This document shows, piece by piece, positions 12,114-24,005 of a DNA stretch of 64,000 bases (position 1 is the stretch's first letter; each line of letters starts with the position of its first letter). The notes below the pieces were generated by a model, which had not been told where the DNA came from, ran no database searches, and worked only from the letters and a program-made list of their open reading frames with translations. Made by a program: the position numbers and the translations under genes. The stretch covers positions 1-64,000 of the forward strand of contig CAJNOP010000875.1 in assembly GCA_905250075.1 (NCBI GenBank), written 5' to 3'. This DNA comes from Rotaria sp. Silwood1 (lineage: Eukaryota > Rotifera > Eurotatoria > Philodinida > Philodinidae).

Positions 12114-15100
12114 TTAACCCATATTCATTGCTTTAGCAGCATTCGATGGTTCAGCTGATGATTTTGGTACTTTAATTGTTTCATCAACACTTAATATTAA
12201 ACAAGCAGCTTCACTTGCTGCTGTTATAGCATTAATTTTAACAACTGCTGGTTCCCATACAGCTGCAGTCAAATTATCACTAACATCTTCATGCATTATA
12301 TCAACACCAAACCAAATATGATCTATATATCAAACAAAAAAGATAATATCAATCTTTCTATTTGTTTTTTGTTTTTTTAAACTTTACTTTCTGCATGTTT
12401 TTGTCGAAGTTTATTTAAAATATTTGTTGCATCAAATCCAGCATTTTCACATAATTGTCTTGGTATAACTTCAAATGCTTTAGCATATGCAGCTATAATT
12501 AATTGTTCTTTACCTGGTACTGTTCGACTATAATCACGTAATGTACGACTTAATGCCATTTCAATAGCACCACCACCAGCAACAATTGAATCATTTTTAA
12601 CAGCACGTCGTACAATCATAATAGCATCATGTAATGAACGTTCAACTTCATCAATAAATTGTTCAGAACCACCACGTAATATCATTGTTGCTGTTTTAGC
12701 TTTTGGACAACCAGTAAAAAAATTATAACGTTCAGAACCAATTTGTGTTTCTTCAAATAATTCACATGTACCAAATACATGTTGAGATTGATCATTAAGA
12801 TTTTCAACAGTTGTTATTATTGCACCACCACATGCTTTTTGTGTACGTTTAAGATCATCTTCTTGTACACGACCAGCACAAAACATATCTCTATTAAAAA
12901 TTAAAATAATAATAATTCAATATTTCAGAGGAAAAAAAAAAATTTTTGTTTTTTTTCTCGAATTATCTAAAAAATAAAATAAAATTCATTTACCGATCAG
13001 CAAAATATTGTGTTGCAACATCACCAATAGGTAATTTTGAAAGAACAACATTAACACCAGCTTTATGTAATTTTTCAAGTTTATCATAAAGTATTGACCA
13101 TTCAGCATCAATAATTTTTTGATATTCCTAATATAATATGAAATAAAGAGATATTATTTTAATGATAGAAAAAAAAAAAATCTTACAGCAACATTATCAA
13201 GACGAATTTCTGCATTATCACGTTCAGCTTTTAATTCAAGTTCAATATTAAGTAAAGCAATTATAGGTTTTAAAAATTTTTTATGTTGCATTTCAAAACC
13301 AGCATATGAAAATGTTTTTTTAAATGCAACACCATCAACAAGACGTGATTCCTAAATAAATCAAGAATTAAAATGAATATATTTCATTATTCAACAAAAA
13401 TATTCTACCTCAAGTGAACCACCAGTTATTTTTTTAATACCAATCCTAGAAAATAAAATTTTATTATTTATAAAATATAAGAGAATACATAAAAAATCCA
13501 CTGAAATTTATTTAAACCAACTTCATCAAATCATTATTTTTATTACGAATGGATTTAATTTAAGAATAAATAGACAACCCACACTCTAAAAAATTTCCGT
13601 ATTGTGAGAAACCGACCTGAAAGGGTTTCCGAACGCTCGGAAACCCAAATCCGTTTCCGACATTGACTCGAAAACCCTTAATAGGTTTCCGATAGTAACA
13701 AACTCGGAAACCGAAAAAGGTTTCCGAGTCTCGGAAACGGTTTATTTTGTCGGAAACCATTTTCGGTTTCCGAGTTTGTTACTATCGGAAACCTATTAAG
13801 GGTTTCCGAGCTTTCGGAAACCCATCTTTTTTCTTCGAAAACCCTCAAAGGGTTTCCGAGTCAATGTCGGAAACGGATTTGGGTTTCCGAGCGTTCGGAA
13901 ACCCTTTCAGGTCGGTTTCCCACAATACGGAAATTTTTCAGAGTGCAGGTAGGGATATACCGAGACCCAGAGTTCGGCCTCGGTCTTGATTATGCTTAAT
14001 CTCGATCATTTCTTTATCATAGATAAGTGTGCTACTCTGTCTCGGGCGAAATTATATTTCTTTAAGCTTTTCGGCTGAGATTGACCGAGACCGAGAGTCT
14101 CGGTACATCCCTAAACCCAGGTTGATCACTCTGACCGTCGGAAACGGCGTCTTATCTGGCTATAAAACGGTGAATTACTGCCTTAATTTTGTCCTTATTT
14201 CGCCGTAATCCGTCATACCGTTTTTATCGCTAGAAAACGGCCATCGTTTTCCCCCCGGTTTTGCTTTCGTAATCTGATATGACGGAATACGGCGTCGTTT
14301 TACATCGTTATTACGCTGTTTTATTGAATCTGGAAAGACAAAATACAAATTTTCATAATTCTTTGATAGAGACAACTATTTTGTGTATAAAATCATCAAT
14401 AGATTGTTTAATTTAATGAGATATAGATCCAATGTATTGTTAGAAGAATTTTTCTTTCGGTGAAAATTAAATTTATCTACAAAATCCTTTCTATTTTCTA
14501 TATATCTAATATCTTTAATCACATTTATAATATAACATGTTCCTTTCATTGATATATAATTCAATAGAGTATGTTCAAGAAAAGTTCTAATGAGTTAATA
14601 TAATCTTATACACTTCTGTATATTATTCAAAAAATAAAACAAAATAATTACATATTTAATGGAAGTAATTCATCTAACATAAGAACAGCATCAACAACCA
14701 TTTTTGAAAAAAAATCTCGTTGTCGTGCTATTAATTTTGAACTTAATGTTGTACGTGCACATTTTTCAAGTAAAGCACGATGTTCTCTAGTAAATGAAAT
14801 AAAATTTTTTTTTTTTATCAATTTCAAATTTTTTTTTGTTTCTTACTTAACATCATCTGATTTGATATTAACAGCTATTTCTTTTATTTTTTTAATAGCT
14901 AATGCTGTAGCTTTTCTTATAGCACGAATAATTATAGTTGGATGCATACCATCTTCAATAAATGATTTTGTATTTTTTAATATTTCAGCTGTTAATAAAA
15001 CAACTGATGTTGTACCATCACCAACTTCAGCATCTTGAGATTTAGCTATATCAACAAGAGTTCGAGCTGCTGGATGAACAATTTCAAGTAATTTAAGTAT

Positions 15101-15289
15101 TGTTGCACCATCATTTGATATTGTTGCTTTACTACGATTATCAACAATTAATTTATCCATACCACGTGGACCTAATGTTGTACGTATAGCTTCAGCAACA
15201 GCTTGACATGCACTTATATTTGATAAAATTTGAGATTTTCCTTGTGAAGAATCAGTACCTTCTTTAAGAATAATAATCATTGGTTGCAT
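12114..15289 (-). CDS. CCT7: T-complex chaperonin subunit eta (CCT7)
   Basis: A complete 541-aa protein (the human protein is 543) in seven exons: 14847-15289, 14652-14786, 13409-13445, 13187-13351, 12994-13127, 12388-12890 and 12114-12322. All junctions keep frame. It is one of eight subunits of the cytosolic TRiC/CCT ring that folds actin, tubulin and other proteins using ATP. Group II chaperonin signatures are present: LGPRGMDK (39-46), the nucleotide-binding GDGTT (90-94), and later VAGGGAIEM and [14 protein letters not shown]. Subunit identity comes from the eta-specific start [11 protein letters not shown] and from [13 protein letters not shown]. The third exon is only 37 bp. Intron 2 (about 1.2 kb) contains a palindromic element and a hAT-like insert without disturbing the frame. 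The gene is divergent from the rabenosyn-like gene. Confidence 0.97.
13582..13945. repeat. Palindromic element built of GGTTTCCG words
   Basis: A 364-bp foldback in CCT7 intron 2, bounded by CACTCT and AGAGTG. The outer arms pair over more than 40 bp, for example ATTTCCGTATTGTG at the left with CACAATACGGAAAT at the right. The word GGTTTCCG or its reverse complement CGGAAACC recurs more than a dozen times in both orientations, so small hairpins sit inside the large one. No coding potential; the open frames across it are artefacts of the repeats. Confidence 0.85.
13950..14113. mobile_element. hAT-like mini-element (candidate)
   Basis: Its inverted ends are TAGGGATATACCGAGAC and GTCTCGGTACATCCCTA, with one mismatch. 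The 8 bp on each side, AGTGCAGG and AACCCAGG, agree at five positions, so the target duplication is weak. It directly abuts the palindromic element. It is non-coding. The TAGGG/CCCTA termini suit the hAT superfamily. Confidence 0.6.
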
Positions 15290-15697
15290 TGCTTGAGTTT
15301 ATTTTTTTTTTGATTTGCAAAATAAAAAAGAAAAGTTTTCTAAAAATTTAATGGAAGCAACATAAATAAAAATAAAAACGAAACCTTAAATTAAGATAAA
15401 AAGACTAAGCAACAATAGATCGATTGAAAAAAGACATAAACATAAGGTAACTAAGTAAAATTCAATTGGATTATTAAAGTAGAATTATTATTATTCAATA
15501 AAATTCTTTTCTTTTTGAATTATAGAATATCATTTTATAAATTAAAAATTTACTTAGAATTTATAATAAAACTTCTATTATTTGTTTTTTTTTCTTTCAT
15601 ATAGATGTCGTTAGTAACACATGTTCTGATAACATTTGCTAAACTTACTAGTTAATAATGATAAGAATGAAAACAGACAGACATATCATTTTATAAT
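15290..15697. promoter_or_regulatory. Shared upstream region of CCT7 (-) and rabenosyn-like gene (+)
   Basis: 408 bp separate the two divergent start codons, so both promoters and 5' leaders must lie here or overlap. It is very AT-rich with poly(T) runs. I cannot point to a specific TATA box, initiator or factor site. Confidence 0.4.
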
Positions 15698-18600
15698 ATG
15701 TTACAATTAATAGATAATGCACGAGAAGGTTTTCTTTGTCCACAATGTCATCAAGATATGTCAAATATGGAAATGTTACAATTACATTTTCAAAATGTAC
15801 ATATGAAACAACCATTGACAACGGTTAAAGGTATTCTATCCTTATTGAATCTATGTTAGAATTCTTTATAAGATATGAACAAAGCCCATGCAACTGGGAC
15901 CGGTGGGTGAAGAGGTGTACACAAGGAGGAAAAAGCGAAAATGCCGTACTCCTTCATAACTGTGCATCAGATCTGTTTAGCTATTTCAAGTCTTCTATCG
16001 ACCTGTGTTACGGTATATTCGCCGGAGTCCAGTCTGCATAAGTCTATCTGAGTGTAAAGCCCAAATACTTCACCGTACTCCCACTTTGGAAGTACAATGA
16101 GGTATTTGGGCTTTACACTCAGATAGACTTATGCAGACTGGACTCCGGCGATTATACCGTAACACATGTCGATAGAAGACTTGAAATAACTAAACAGATC
16201 TGATGCACAGTTATGACTTAGTCTGAAAGTACGTTGAAGTACAGCATTTTCGCTTTTACCATCTTGGACATACACCTTCCTCATCGTCGATAGGCATGGA
16301 TTTTTTCCTACATTGCGGTAGATCTCTATAGAAATCTGTCAAACTTACACCTTCGTTCACAATTTTCGAGAGAATCCTGACCGTAAGTAATGCAGAAAAA
16401 TAGATTTGATAATATGCTGACAATTTATCTTAGTCAGTTTCTATGACGTCGATTAGATGCTTTTTATCAATTTCCTCAACATTGTTGCTAGAGTTTCGAT
16501 AAGGGGAATTATAAAAGATGATGAATTACGTAGCATTCTCAACTAGAGAGATGTCCTAAGATGTGTGTTGTTTTCAGGGAATCCAATTGTTGCTGTGGGA
16601 AGCGTTTGGTATTGTTGATAACTTCAACATGCATTTTAACGGATAGAAAAATATAGAACAAATCGTATATCTCTATTTCATGAATCAATTCCTTCCTTGA
16701 GATTATATCTTAAACCTTCAATAGCAGAAATTAAAATAAGATTCTGACAAATAATAAAAAGCATTATACACTGACATCATACTATTTTCTCATCTCTAAT
16801 AATATGCAAGGAAATATTTAATAAACAAGTATTTAAAATCTTTTATTAATTCAAATCATACAAAAAATCTTCGATAGAAACTATATGAGCTATCTTATTG
16901 ATCAATCTTAGAGAAAAATCAATTTAATAGAATTTCTTATTTAAGGTTTATTTTCATTGGCAAAACAAAAATTCAAAAGTGTTCAAGATAATTTTCAAAA
17001 TTCTAATGAACTATCAAAAACATATGCACAATACTTTTCATTTAATTTAAATTATTCTCATACAAAGAAACAATCTATGGGATATGCTCGTTCATATAAT
17101 CATTATTTTCAAAGTTTACGAAGAGATAAACGTAATCAAATATCTATTCATACAAGACAACTTTTACTTCGAATTGAATTATTAACTAATACTAATGAAC
17201 ATATACCACCGAATGGAAATAGTAAAGAACGTCGAAGTATATTAATTGAAATTTTTATTTTTTTTTGTTCTATTTAAAAAAAAAAATAATTTATTTTACA
17301 TAGAATATGAACAAAGTATTTATGCATGGATGGAAGATTCTGTTGCATCAATTTGTGCATCATGTTCGAAAACATTTGGTTTATTTCAACGAAAACATCA
17401 TTGTCGTCTCGATGGATCGGTGATTTGTAATCAATGTTCAGAATTTCTTTCATTTTCTACAGCTCGTAAAATATTACTTTATTATTTAATTTTTGTAAGA
17501 ACTTACATTAAGTTTTTTCATCGAAAAAATACAATGAGTATAAATTTTAAACATGTGTCACACTCATTTTCTGAAGTATCTTAGCAATATAGAGAGGCAT
17601 TGAATAATATTGATCATAAGACTTACGAGGAAGCATTCTCAACTGTCACATCACTTTTAAATCGAGCATATGTGAATTATGTAGATCCTAACGATCTATG
17701 AATTCTCTGAAAAAAGTTCGTGCTGCTAGCTTATTATTGCTGAGATACTGCCTTTTTACTGTATGTTTAAGAAAAGAGAGCTGTGGTCCCCCTCAGGAAC
17801 ACTTGGAAAATTGAATTTTGAATTTCAATTTCAAACTTTGCATCTCAATGAGAATACTTTATTGTGAAAGTTTCAGCTTTTTTTTCGTTGCACCTATCCC
17901 AAGATACAATTATCATAAAATTGCTCATATACCCCAGCGGATCCGATGTTCTTATCTCAGACTAGGAGCAACCAAAAAATCTGAAACATTCACAATAAAC
18001 TGTTCTCATTGAGGCCTATATACATGCAAAGTTTCAGGCTGAAACTCAAAACTCACTTTTCCTGAGAGGGACCACGGCTTTTTCCGAAACATATAGTAAA
18101 AATGCTATATCCCAGCAGTAAGAAGCTAGCGGCACGAACTTTTTTTGGGAGGATTCATAGATCATTAGAACCTACATAATCCTCATACGCTCGACTCAAA
18201 AGCGATGTGACACTTGGGAATGTTCCTTCGTTAGATTGTGCAAAGTCTTTCTAGAAAATCCAAACAGCTGAAATAAATTTGTGAATGTTCTAAATCATTC
18301 AGTTTTTTTTTAAAAATTTTTGTACACTCGTCATCTGATCAACATAATAAGCATGAATTGATCAAGTTATAACATAGGAAAATAATTAATATTAGTGTTT
18401 CTGAGTCTATCGAGATATATGGTAGTGTGTTGAGGTCTACTGTTGCTAGGAAACGGCGGATCCTTACAAACACGGCTTCGGATCCATTAAAACGTGGATT
18501 TACAGGTCCCGAGTTGATTGATCTCATGTACATACATGCAGAATTTTGTTTATCAGCTAACTGCTCAATTTCCTTTTTTGTTAACATAACGAACTTTTCC

Positions 18601-19906
18601 ACTAAGCAAAAACTTGTAATTTACTAAGTATCAAATGATAGGAAAGTATCAATGGATGTGTGCAACAGACTTATTTGCCAATTAAAGTAATGGTTCAAAT
18701 AATCATAATAATGTTAAATTAGAAGAAAAAAACTACGAGCGAATAACAGCAAGACAAATAAAAAATATATATTACCACTAAAAAACAAACTTTCTTTTTG
18801 AACTATAGAAATAAATAAGATATTATTCTGAGAACGTACCTACAGTGTTTTTATGTTAGTTTAATGAGGATAAAGCATATATATGAGTTCTACATTTTAG
18901 ACTGCGGGGGAAAAGTTTTTGTTTTTTATTAGGATGTTTTATCGATACAAATACATCATCTTTTTCAACAACAAATAATCTTGCAGTTGAACAATTAATT
19001 AATCTAAAAACTATAACTTCATCAACAATTATTAATGATAAACAAAATGAAGATTATCTTCGTATTTGTATACCTTGTACAAAATATTTATATAATTTTT
19101 ATCGTCAAATATGTTTTAAAAATATTCAAAAAGATGAAATATTTCTTCATTATGAAGTAAATTTTTATTTTTAATAATAGAAAAAAAAAGCATGTTTCTT
19201 TAGAAAATTATTGAAGCACAAAAAGAATATAATCATTTACATCCAACATATTTAACTATAATCAATTCTCTTTTGTAAGAATCTTTATTCAAATTAATTA
19301 ATAAAAATGAAATATTTTAAAAGTATCATTTAACAGAAATGGAGATACTAAATATCAAATCATTGATGCTCAACGTACATATCAACAATTAAATGTTAGT
19401 TATGGAAAAATTGATTCAATATCGTATGTTTTTTGTTTTTTTTTAAACAAATATCGATAAAAATTTAAATTTATTCTTTAATTCATTTTAGAAAATATAT
19501 TGTTAAATTAGCAGATAAATCTTCAAATATAAATGAATATGATCCTACATCAAAAAATCGTTATACTACAATTTGTCATAATATTCGTACATATTCAATA
19601 CAAATTTTAAAAAATTTTTCAATATCAACCAGACGTGTACCAAATGAAGATGATATAAAACAAGTACGTGATGAAAAAAAACGTTTAGATCATGAACGTA
19701 TGAAACAAATTATTTTCAATATTCCAAATATTAATCATAATTCATTAGAAATATCAGAAGAATTAGAACCATTTATTCAACAATATTATCAAGTTATACA
19801 ATTTATTGAACGAGCTAAATTAGCTGGACATGATGATGAAGTAAGATCATTAGAATTAAATTTAAAAGAACTTGCACAAGCTATGAGTACTGTTCATCAA
19901 AATTGA
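15698..19906 (+). CDS. RBSN: Rabenosyn-5-like FYVE protein
   Basis: Predicted 460-aa endosomal tether in seven exons: 15698-15830, 16946-17236, 17304-17465, 18933-19156, 19204-19274, 19337-19423 and 19492-19906. It begins with a C2H2 finger (C14, C17, H30, H35), as rabenosyn-5 does. A FYVE zinc finger follows, with C159/C162, the PI3P-binding RKHHCR motif (171-176), C183/C186 and C241/C244, split by intron 3. The C-terminal helical hairpin (about 414-460, containing ERAKLAGHDDEVRSL) matches the Rab-binding end. Family members bind PI3P and Rab4/Rab5 and link to VPS45 and EHD proteins during early endosome fusion and recycling. Human RBSN is 784 aa; the NPF-rich middle is missing here. Introns 1 and 3 each hold a foldback element. 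An AATAAA lies about 37 bp past the stop. Confidence 0.9.
15895..16299. repeat. Foldback element in rabenosyn intron 1
   Basis: About 405 bp with long inverted arms. AAGCCCAAATACTTCACCGT near 16058 pairs with its inverse near 16105, and GACTCCGGCG near 16140 pairs with CGCCGGAGTC near 16020. The left arm lacks about 20 bp that the right arm has near 16220. The central loop is about 30 bp. Non-coding. Confidence 0.75.
17622..18234. mobile_element. CTTACGAGG-type foldback element, copy 1
   Basis: A 613-bp element in rabenosyn intron 3. It starts CTTACGAGGAAGCATTC and ends GAATGTTCCTTCGTTAG. Arms pair through CTGTCACATC (near 17648) and GATGTGACA (near 18204), through the AAAAAAGTTCGTGC region, and through GAGCTGTGGTCCC / GGGACCACGGCTT. 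It has no coding capacity. It shares its termini and length with the copies at 25248, 46950 and 60111. Confidence 0.8.
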
Positions 19907-20012
19907 CATTTAATTCTTTTCATTTGACTTTTTAATAATGTAAATAAATTCTTTCGATTAGAAATATAAGTTTTGAATGATAGAAAAAAAGCAACTGGAA
20001 TAAGAAACAACT

Positions 20013-20083
20013 TGCACTGACCGGGAATCGAACCCGGGTCACCCGCGTGGGAGGCGAGCATTCTACCATTGAACCATCAGTGC
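20013..20083 (-). tRNA. tRNA-Gly (CCC)
   Basis: A 71-nt cloverleaf on the minus strand. The anticodon loop CTCCCAC gives anticodon CCC for GGG codons. The T loop is TTCGATT, the normal form, and all stems pair. A T run follows about 25 nt downstream. It sits about 106 bp beyond the rabenosyn stop, in the opposite orientation. Confidence 0.93.
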
Positions 20084-21111
20084 ACATGATTGAGTTTAGT
20101 ACACTTATATGAGCTTTTATGTCAGAATTCATAAAGTCATTGTTTTAATTACTCTTTTGAGTTCCAGCGTACTTTATAAAGTATATTCTTTTCAAGTTGC
20201 CTTAAGTTTTGACTAACTCACAAAATGGGTCCAAGTGAACTTTCTTGACCATACTTTATCTATGGAAATCTAAAAATATTTGAGAATATCTGATGCAATT
20301 TTTAAACAAAAATAATATCTCTTAATTGAGTTGTGAATTTTTTATGGCAGGACGTCTCTAGTGAATATACTGAGTTCAGTGTACTCGCGACTACGAGTAT
20401 GTCACAAGAACTTTAATTCTTTAGAGTACTTAGTGAGTTTTTGCATTTGACGAAAAAAGTTCTTTTAAATGTTCAATATAATAACTCGTTGAAAATTTTT
20501 TTTCATCGAAACGTTATAGAAACTGGGAGAGTATCTAGTAAATATTCATCTACTAAGCCAATTCTGAACAGATATTCAATCAAGATCTTGTAAGTTACTA
20601 GTACCAAAGTACATGAATATCTCGAATTTAATACTTATCGTAGAAATGAAGAGCGTAAGAACTAAATTTTGATATTGCCAAAAAAACCAACCAGATTCTT
20701 TTTCATTTATATCAAATAACGAGATTTTATTATTGCAGAGCTATGATGAATCAATGGGCTGTTTCAGACAAAATGAGGCATATGTATTTTTTTTATTTAA
20801 CTTTGATGTTTTACAAGGTTTGTTTTAGAAATATTTCTTCAATCATATGAAAAAAAAAGTTTCGATACTTTTAGGATAGATTCTACACGATGAATCACAT
20901 CTATAATAAAATTTTCACAAAGATCGGACTCCAGAAAACTTCTCATCGCATTTTTTGCGTGCTCGCCTATGTCACTAACAAATAATTTTGCGCAAATAGT
21001 TTATCAAGCGACTTAAGAATCAAATATTCTACTAGAATCTCAAAAAACAAAATCAATGTTACTAATCCTTCGAGTAAATATGTAATAAAGATGGAAAGGG
21101 ATTAGTATTAA
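20084..21111. other. Intergenic between tRNA genes
   Basis: AT-rich sequence with no open frame, repeat pair or other RNA gene that I recognise. Confidence 0.5.
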
Positions 21112-21182
21112 GCACTGGTGGTTCAGTGGTAGAATGCTCGCCTGCCACGCGGGCGACCCGGGTCCGATTCCCGGCCAGTGCA
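21112..21182 (+). tRNA. tRNA-Gly (GCC)
   Basis: A 71-nt cloverleaf with anticodon GCC in the loop CTGCCAC, all stems paired and a T7 terminator directly after. The T loop is TCCGATT, with C at position 55 where T is normally found, as in the copies at 3967 and 21768. Confidence 0.92.
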
Positions 21183-21767
21183 TTTTTTTCTGTTTCCTCT
21201 TTCTTTATCCTTTTATACCATTGATTAATCGTAAAACTAGAGCTTTAGATTGAAAAATTTTTCACATGATTTTTTTGATTTATTTTTCTTAATTTTTAAG
21301 CATATTAAAATTTTCTTATTCATTTAATTTAATTAATAAATATATCATGATCGTAGTTAGATAAAAATAGTTTAATTATTAAGATCATTTTGATTTGTAT
21401 TAAAATGTCAATAAAAAAAAAAAATCTTTCATCATTTAATACCTTTCTAATCATATGTATGACTCATTTCTTTGTCTTTTATATAACTACATAGAAAACA
21501 GGTATAAAACATACTAGGCCTCTTGTAGTATTCGACAGTTTCTCATTTAAAATTTATTTTCTGTTTCGTCATTTATTGTGAATTACATAAACGAACATCG
21601 TTATCAATATTAGAAGAATACTTTTTGTTGTTATATATTTATCTTTTTTAGATTAACTTAAAAATTATTATCATTATCATTTTCGTTTGTTTTGATTTTG
21701 ATAAAAAAAAATATCTATGTTAATTTTAAGGTAGCGTCAAAAGTATAGTGTGAGTAGGTTTATATCA

Positions 21768-21838
21768 GCACTGGTGGTTCAGTGGTAGAATGCTCGCCTG
21801 CCACGCGGGCGACCCGGGTCCGATTCCCGGCTAGTGCA
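21768..21838 (+). tRNA. tRNA-Gly (GCC)
   Basis: A 71-nt cloverleaf, nearly identical to the copy at 21112. One acceptor-stem base change (CTAGTGC instead of CCAGTGC) leaves a G-U pair. The anticodon is GCC, a poly(T) tract follows, and the T loop again has C55. Confidence 0.9.
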
Positions 21839-24005
21839 GTATTTTTTTTCTTCTTTACAATACATATTTCGTTTCACTTGAGTGAGTATACACGAAACGC
21901 AATGTCACACTACACTTTTTCTTTTGCCCTTTATAACGTTACGAATGAAGATTCATAATATTTAGACAATAATTATTCGAGGTTAACTATAGTCTATTTC
22001 ACAGCTAAATGTCTGAGGACATTTTTAAATAGCTTTAAAATAAAAAGAGAGAAATAGTTCGGGTTTTAGTGTTATCTAGAATCAACATTCCTCTATCTTT
22101 TTTTAAGGGCCAATGGAAAATTTCAGTTGGCTTTATTTTTGAGTACAGTGATTTATCTACTGGATAGGCTAGGTGAGCGCCGCCCACCCGAAATTTTGAT
22201 TCGTCCACTAGAAAATATACAGCAGCCATTCATCTACTGGGTGGGCCGAGTGGGCGCCGCCCACCCGAAATTTCGATTCGCCCACTCGGAAAACGAAACC
22301 TAGATAAAACACTGCTTGAGTACATCATGAGTTTTAAAGATAGTCTTTATTTACTTTGAAAATAAGATTCTTTCTTAACTATTAATATAATGGACTGATA
22401 AACTAACTTGTTTTTTCATTGATCTATACAATGCCAAAATTAATAACGGTTTTTCTGCAAACATCATTATTCTCATGTCTCTGTACCAATCACACACTGT
22501 ACCTTGATGTCTATTGAGTAAATCTGAACTAATATAAAAGCATACAAACGATAAAAACAAAAATATTTGCTTTGAATGAAGTGAATAAATTGCCATAAGA
22601 ATAGATTTATGTGCGTTGAAAACAATCAGTCATGTCAAACAATGTTAGACAATATTTAAAAATGTTGATATTTATGTCGCAGAGATTGATGCAGACTTAA
22701 GAGAACTATTTGAAATTATTAATGTATTATAATTAAAATAAATTCTATAGCTAGTTAGTAGAAAAAAAATTTCCGTAGATAAGTAAGTCATATCATGAAG
22801 TCAAAGGTAACTAGAAACTTACAAAAGGAGGGTGTTGGTGTAAGTATCAGTGTAAAGAAGAAAATACCTACACCCATACCCAGATTATCATACTTTGAAA
22901 TACTTTTAGGCATTTGTGCTTTACATTAATGGAAATGAATATATCATTTCAAAGTTTTGAAAAACTTTATTGTTTTTTTTATACAGTTATTCCATCTTCA
23001 AGGGGCTAAACGAATAAAATCAATCGTATTTATATAAATTCAATCTTCATTTTATTTAATAAAATAATATAAAATAGTGTGCTAAGATATTTTTTTTTAA
23101 ATCATAATTATTTTATCAAGAACTGTGAGTGTAGAAAAAATAAGACTCGCAGTAACACCCAACATCGCAGAAATTTAGCCACCAGAAGAGTAGACAAGTC
23201 TTTTATTTGTCGAAATTATTGCTTCTGTTGTTGGAAAATGTGGTTCTCTTGAATAAAAGTCGATTTTGAAATATGATGGATTATAATCCACAAGATCCGA
23301 GAAAAGCATACGCTATAAATACAAAGAAGTGCCGAGAAGCACAAAAAAGTATACAGAAGTATGGAGAAATGAGAAGTGTGCTTTATGTTCCTTGGATTTA
23401 AAAAAAGAACAATGAGAAGCGTAGTTATTCTTAGATTTTAGTCAATGTATAGTTCAAACAGTGCTTCATGTGTCGATATCATAAACACTAACCAATGAAA
23501 TATTTGTGCGCGAATATTATGATTTTCCTAGATCACTTTTTATAAAAAGAATTGAACCTTTTGTTAGGTTCCGATTCCGCACATCTCTAGACATGGGACT
23601 TATTTCGGTCGCATCCACCAACATTCACACACACTCACCGACACTAATCGCCGTTCATACTTGAAACCGGATCAGTCGATTCGGTTGAAGTTTTGAAAAT
23701 CGAACGGTTTGAGTAAAATCTGAAGCACTTCTAGTTATGTACCCTTTATTTATATTCTATTAATTACTCAAGAATAATCAAAAGAATTGATTTGCAGAAG
23801 TTTCTTGTTTTACACACATATTTTATTTAAGAGCAAAAAAAAATCGGTTTCATCGCTTTTTGATAAGCACATGGTTATTTGAGAAAAAGAAAAAAAGGTA
23901 AACAAAAAAGCGAATGACAAGACGAAAAAAAAATATATATATAGAAGAAATGACTTAACATACAAATTTAATAAAATAAATATTTATGTATAGATCTTCC
24001 TATTT
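21839..24005. other. Intergenic region 3' of cullin-4
   Basis: No gene is supported. It contains the tandem hairpin repeat at 22154-22294. The rest is AT-rich, with scattered purine runs near 23880-23945 that probably include the cullin-4 3' end. Confidence 0.5.
22154..22294. repeat. Two-unit tandem repeat with hairpins
   Basis: Two related units of about 64 bp start near 22154 and 22231 and share CTACTGG, GCGCCGCCCACCCGAAATTT and GATTCG. In the second unit CCGAGTGGGCG and CGCCCACTCGG form an 11-bp perfect inverted repeat; the first unit has a decayed version. Much more GC-rich than its surroundings. Confidence 0.7.

Noticed and set aside
13582-13945. CRISPR-like spacing of a short repeat
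   Set aside because: The word alternates in orientation, spacers are irregular and the context is a spliced animal gene.
13560-13989. Open frames across the GGTTTCCG palindrome
   Set aside because: They occur on both strands with the same repeated peptide and are a by-product of the repeated word.
17466-17584. Reading frame continuing past the FYVE exon of rabenosyn
   Set aside because: The donor at 17466 joins in phase to 18933 and restores the last CxxC pair of the FYVE finger. The continuation runs into a foldback element.
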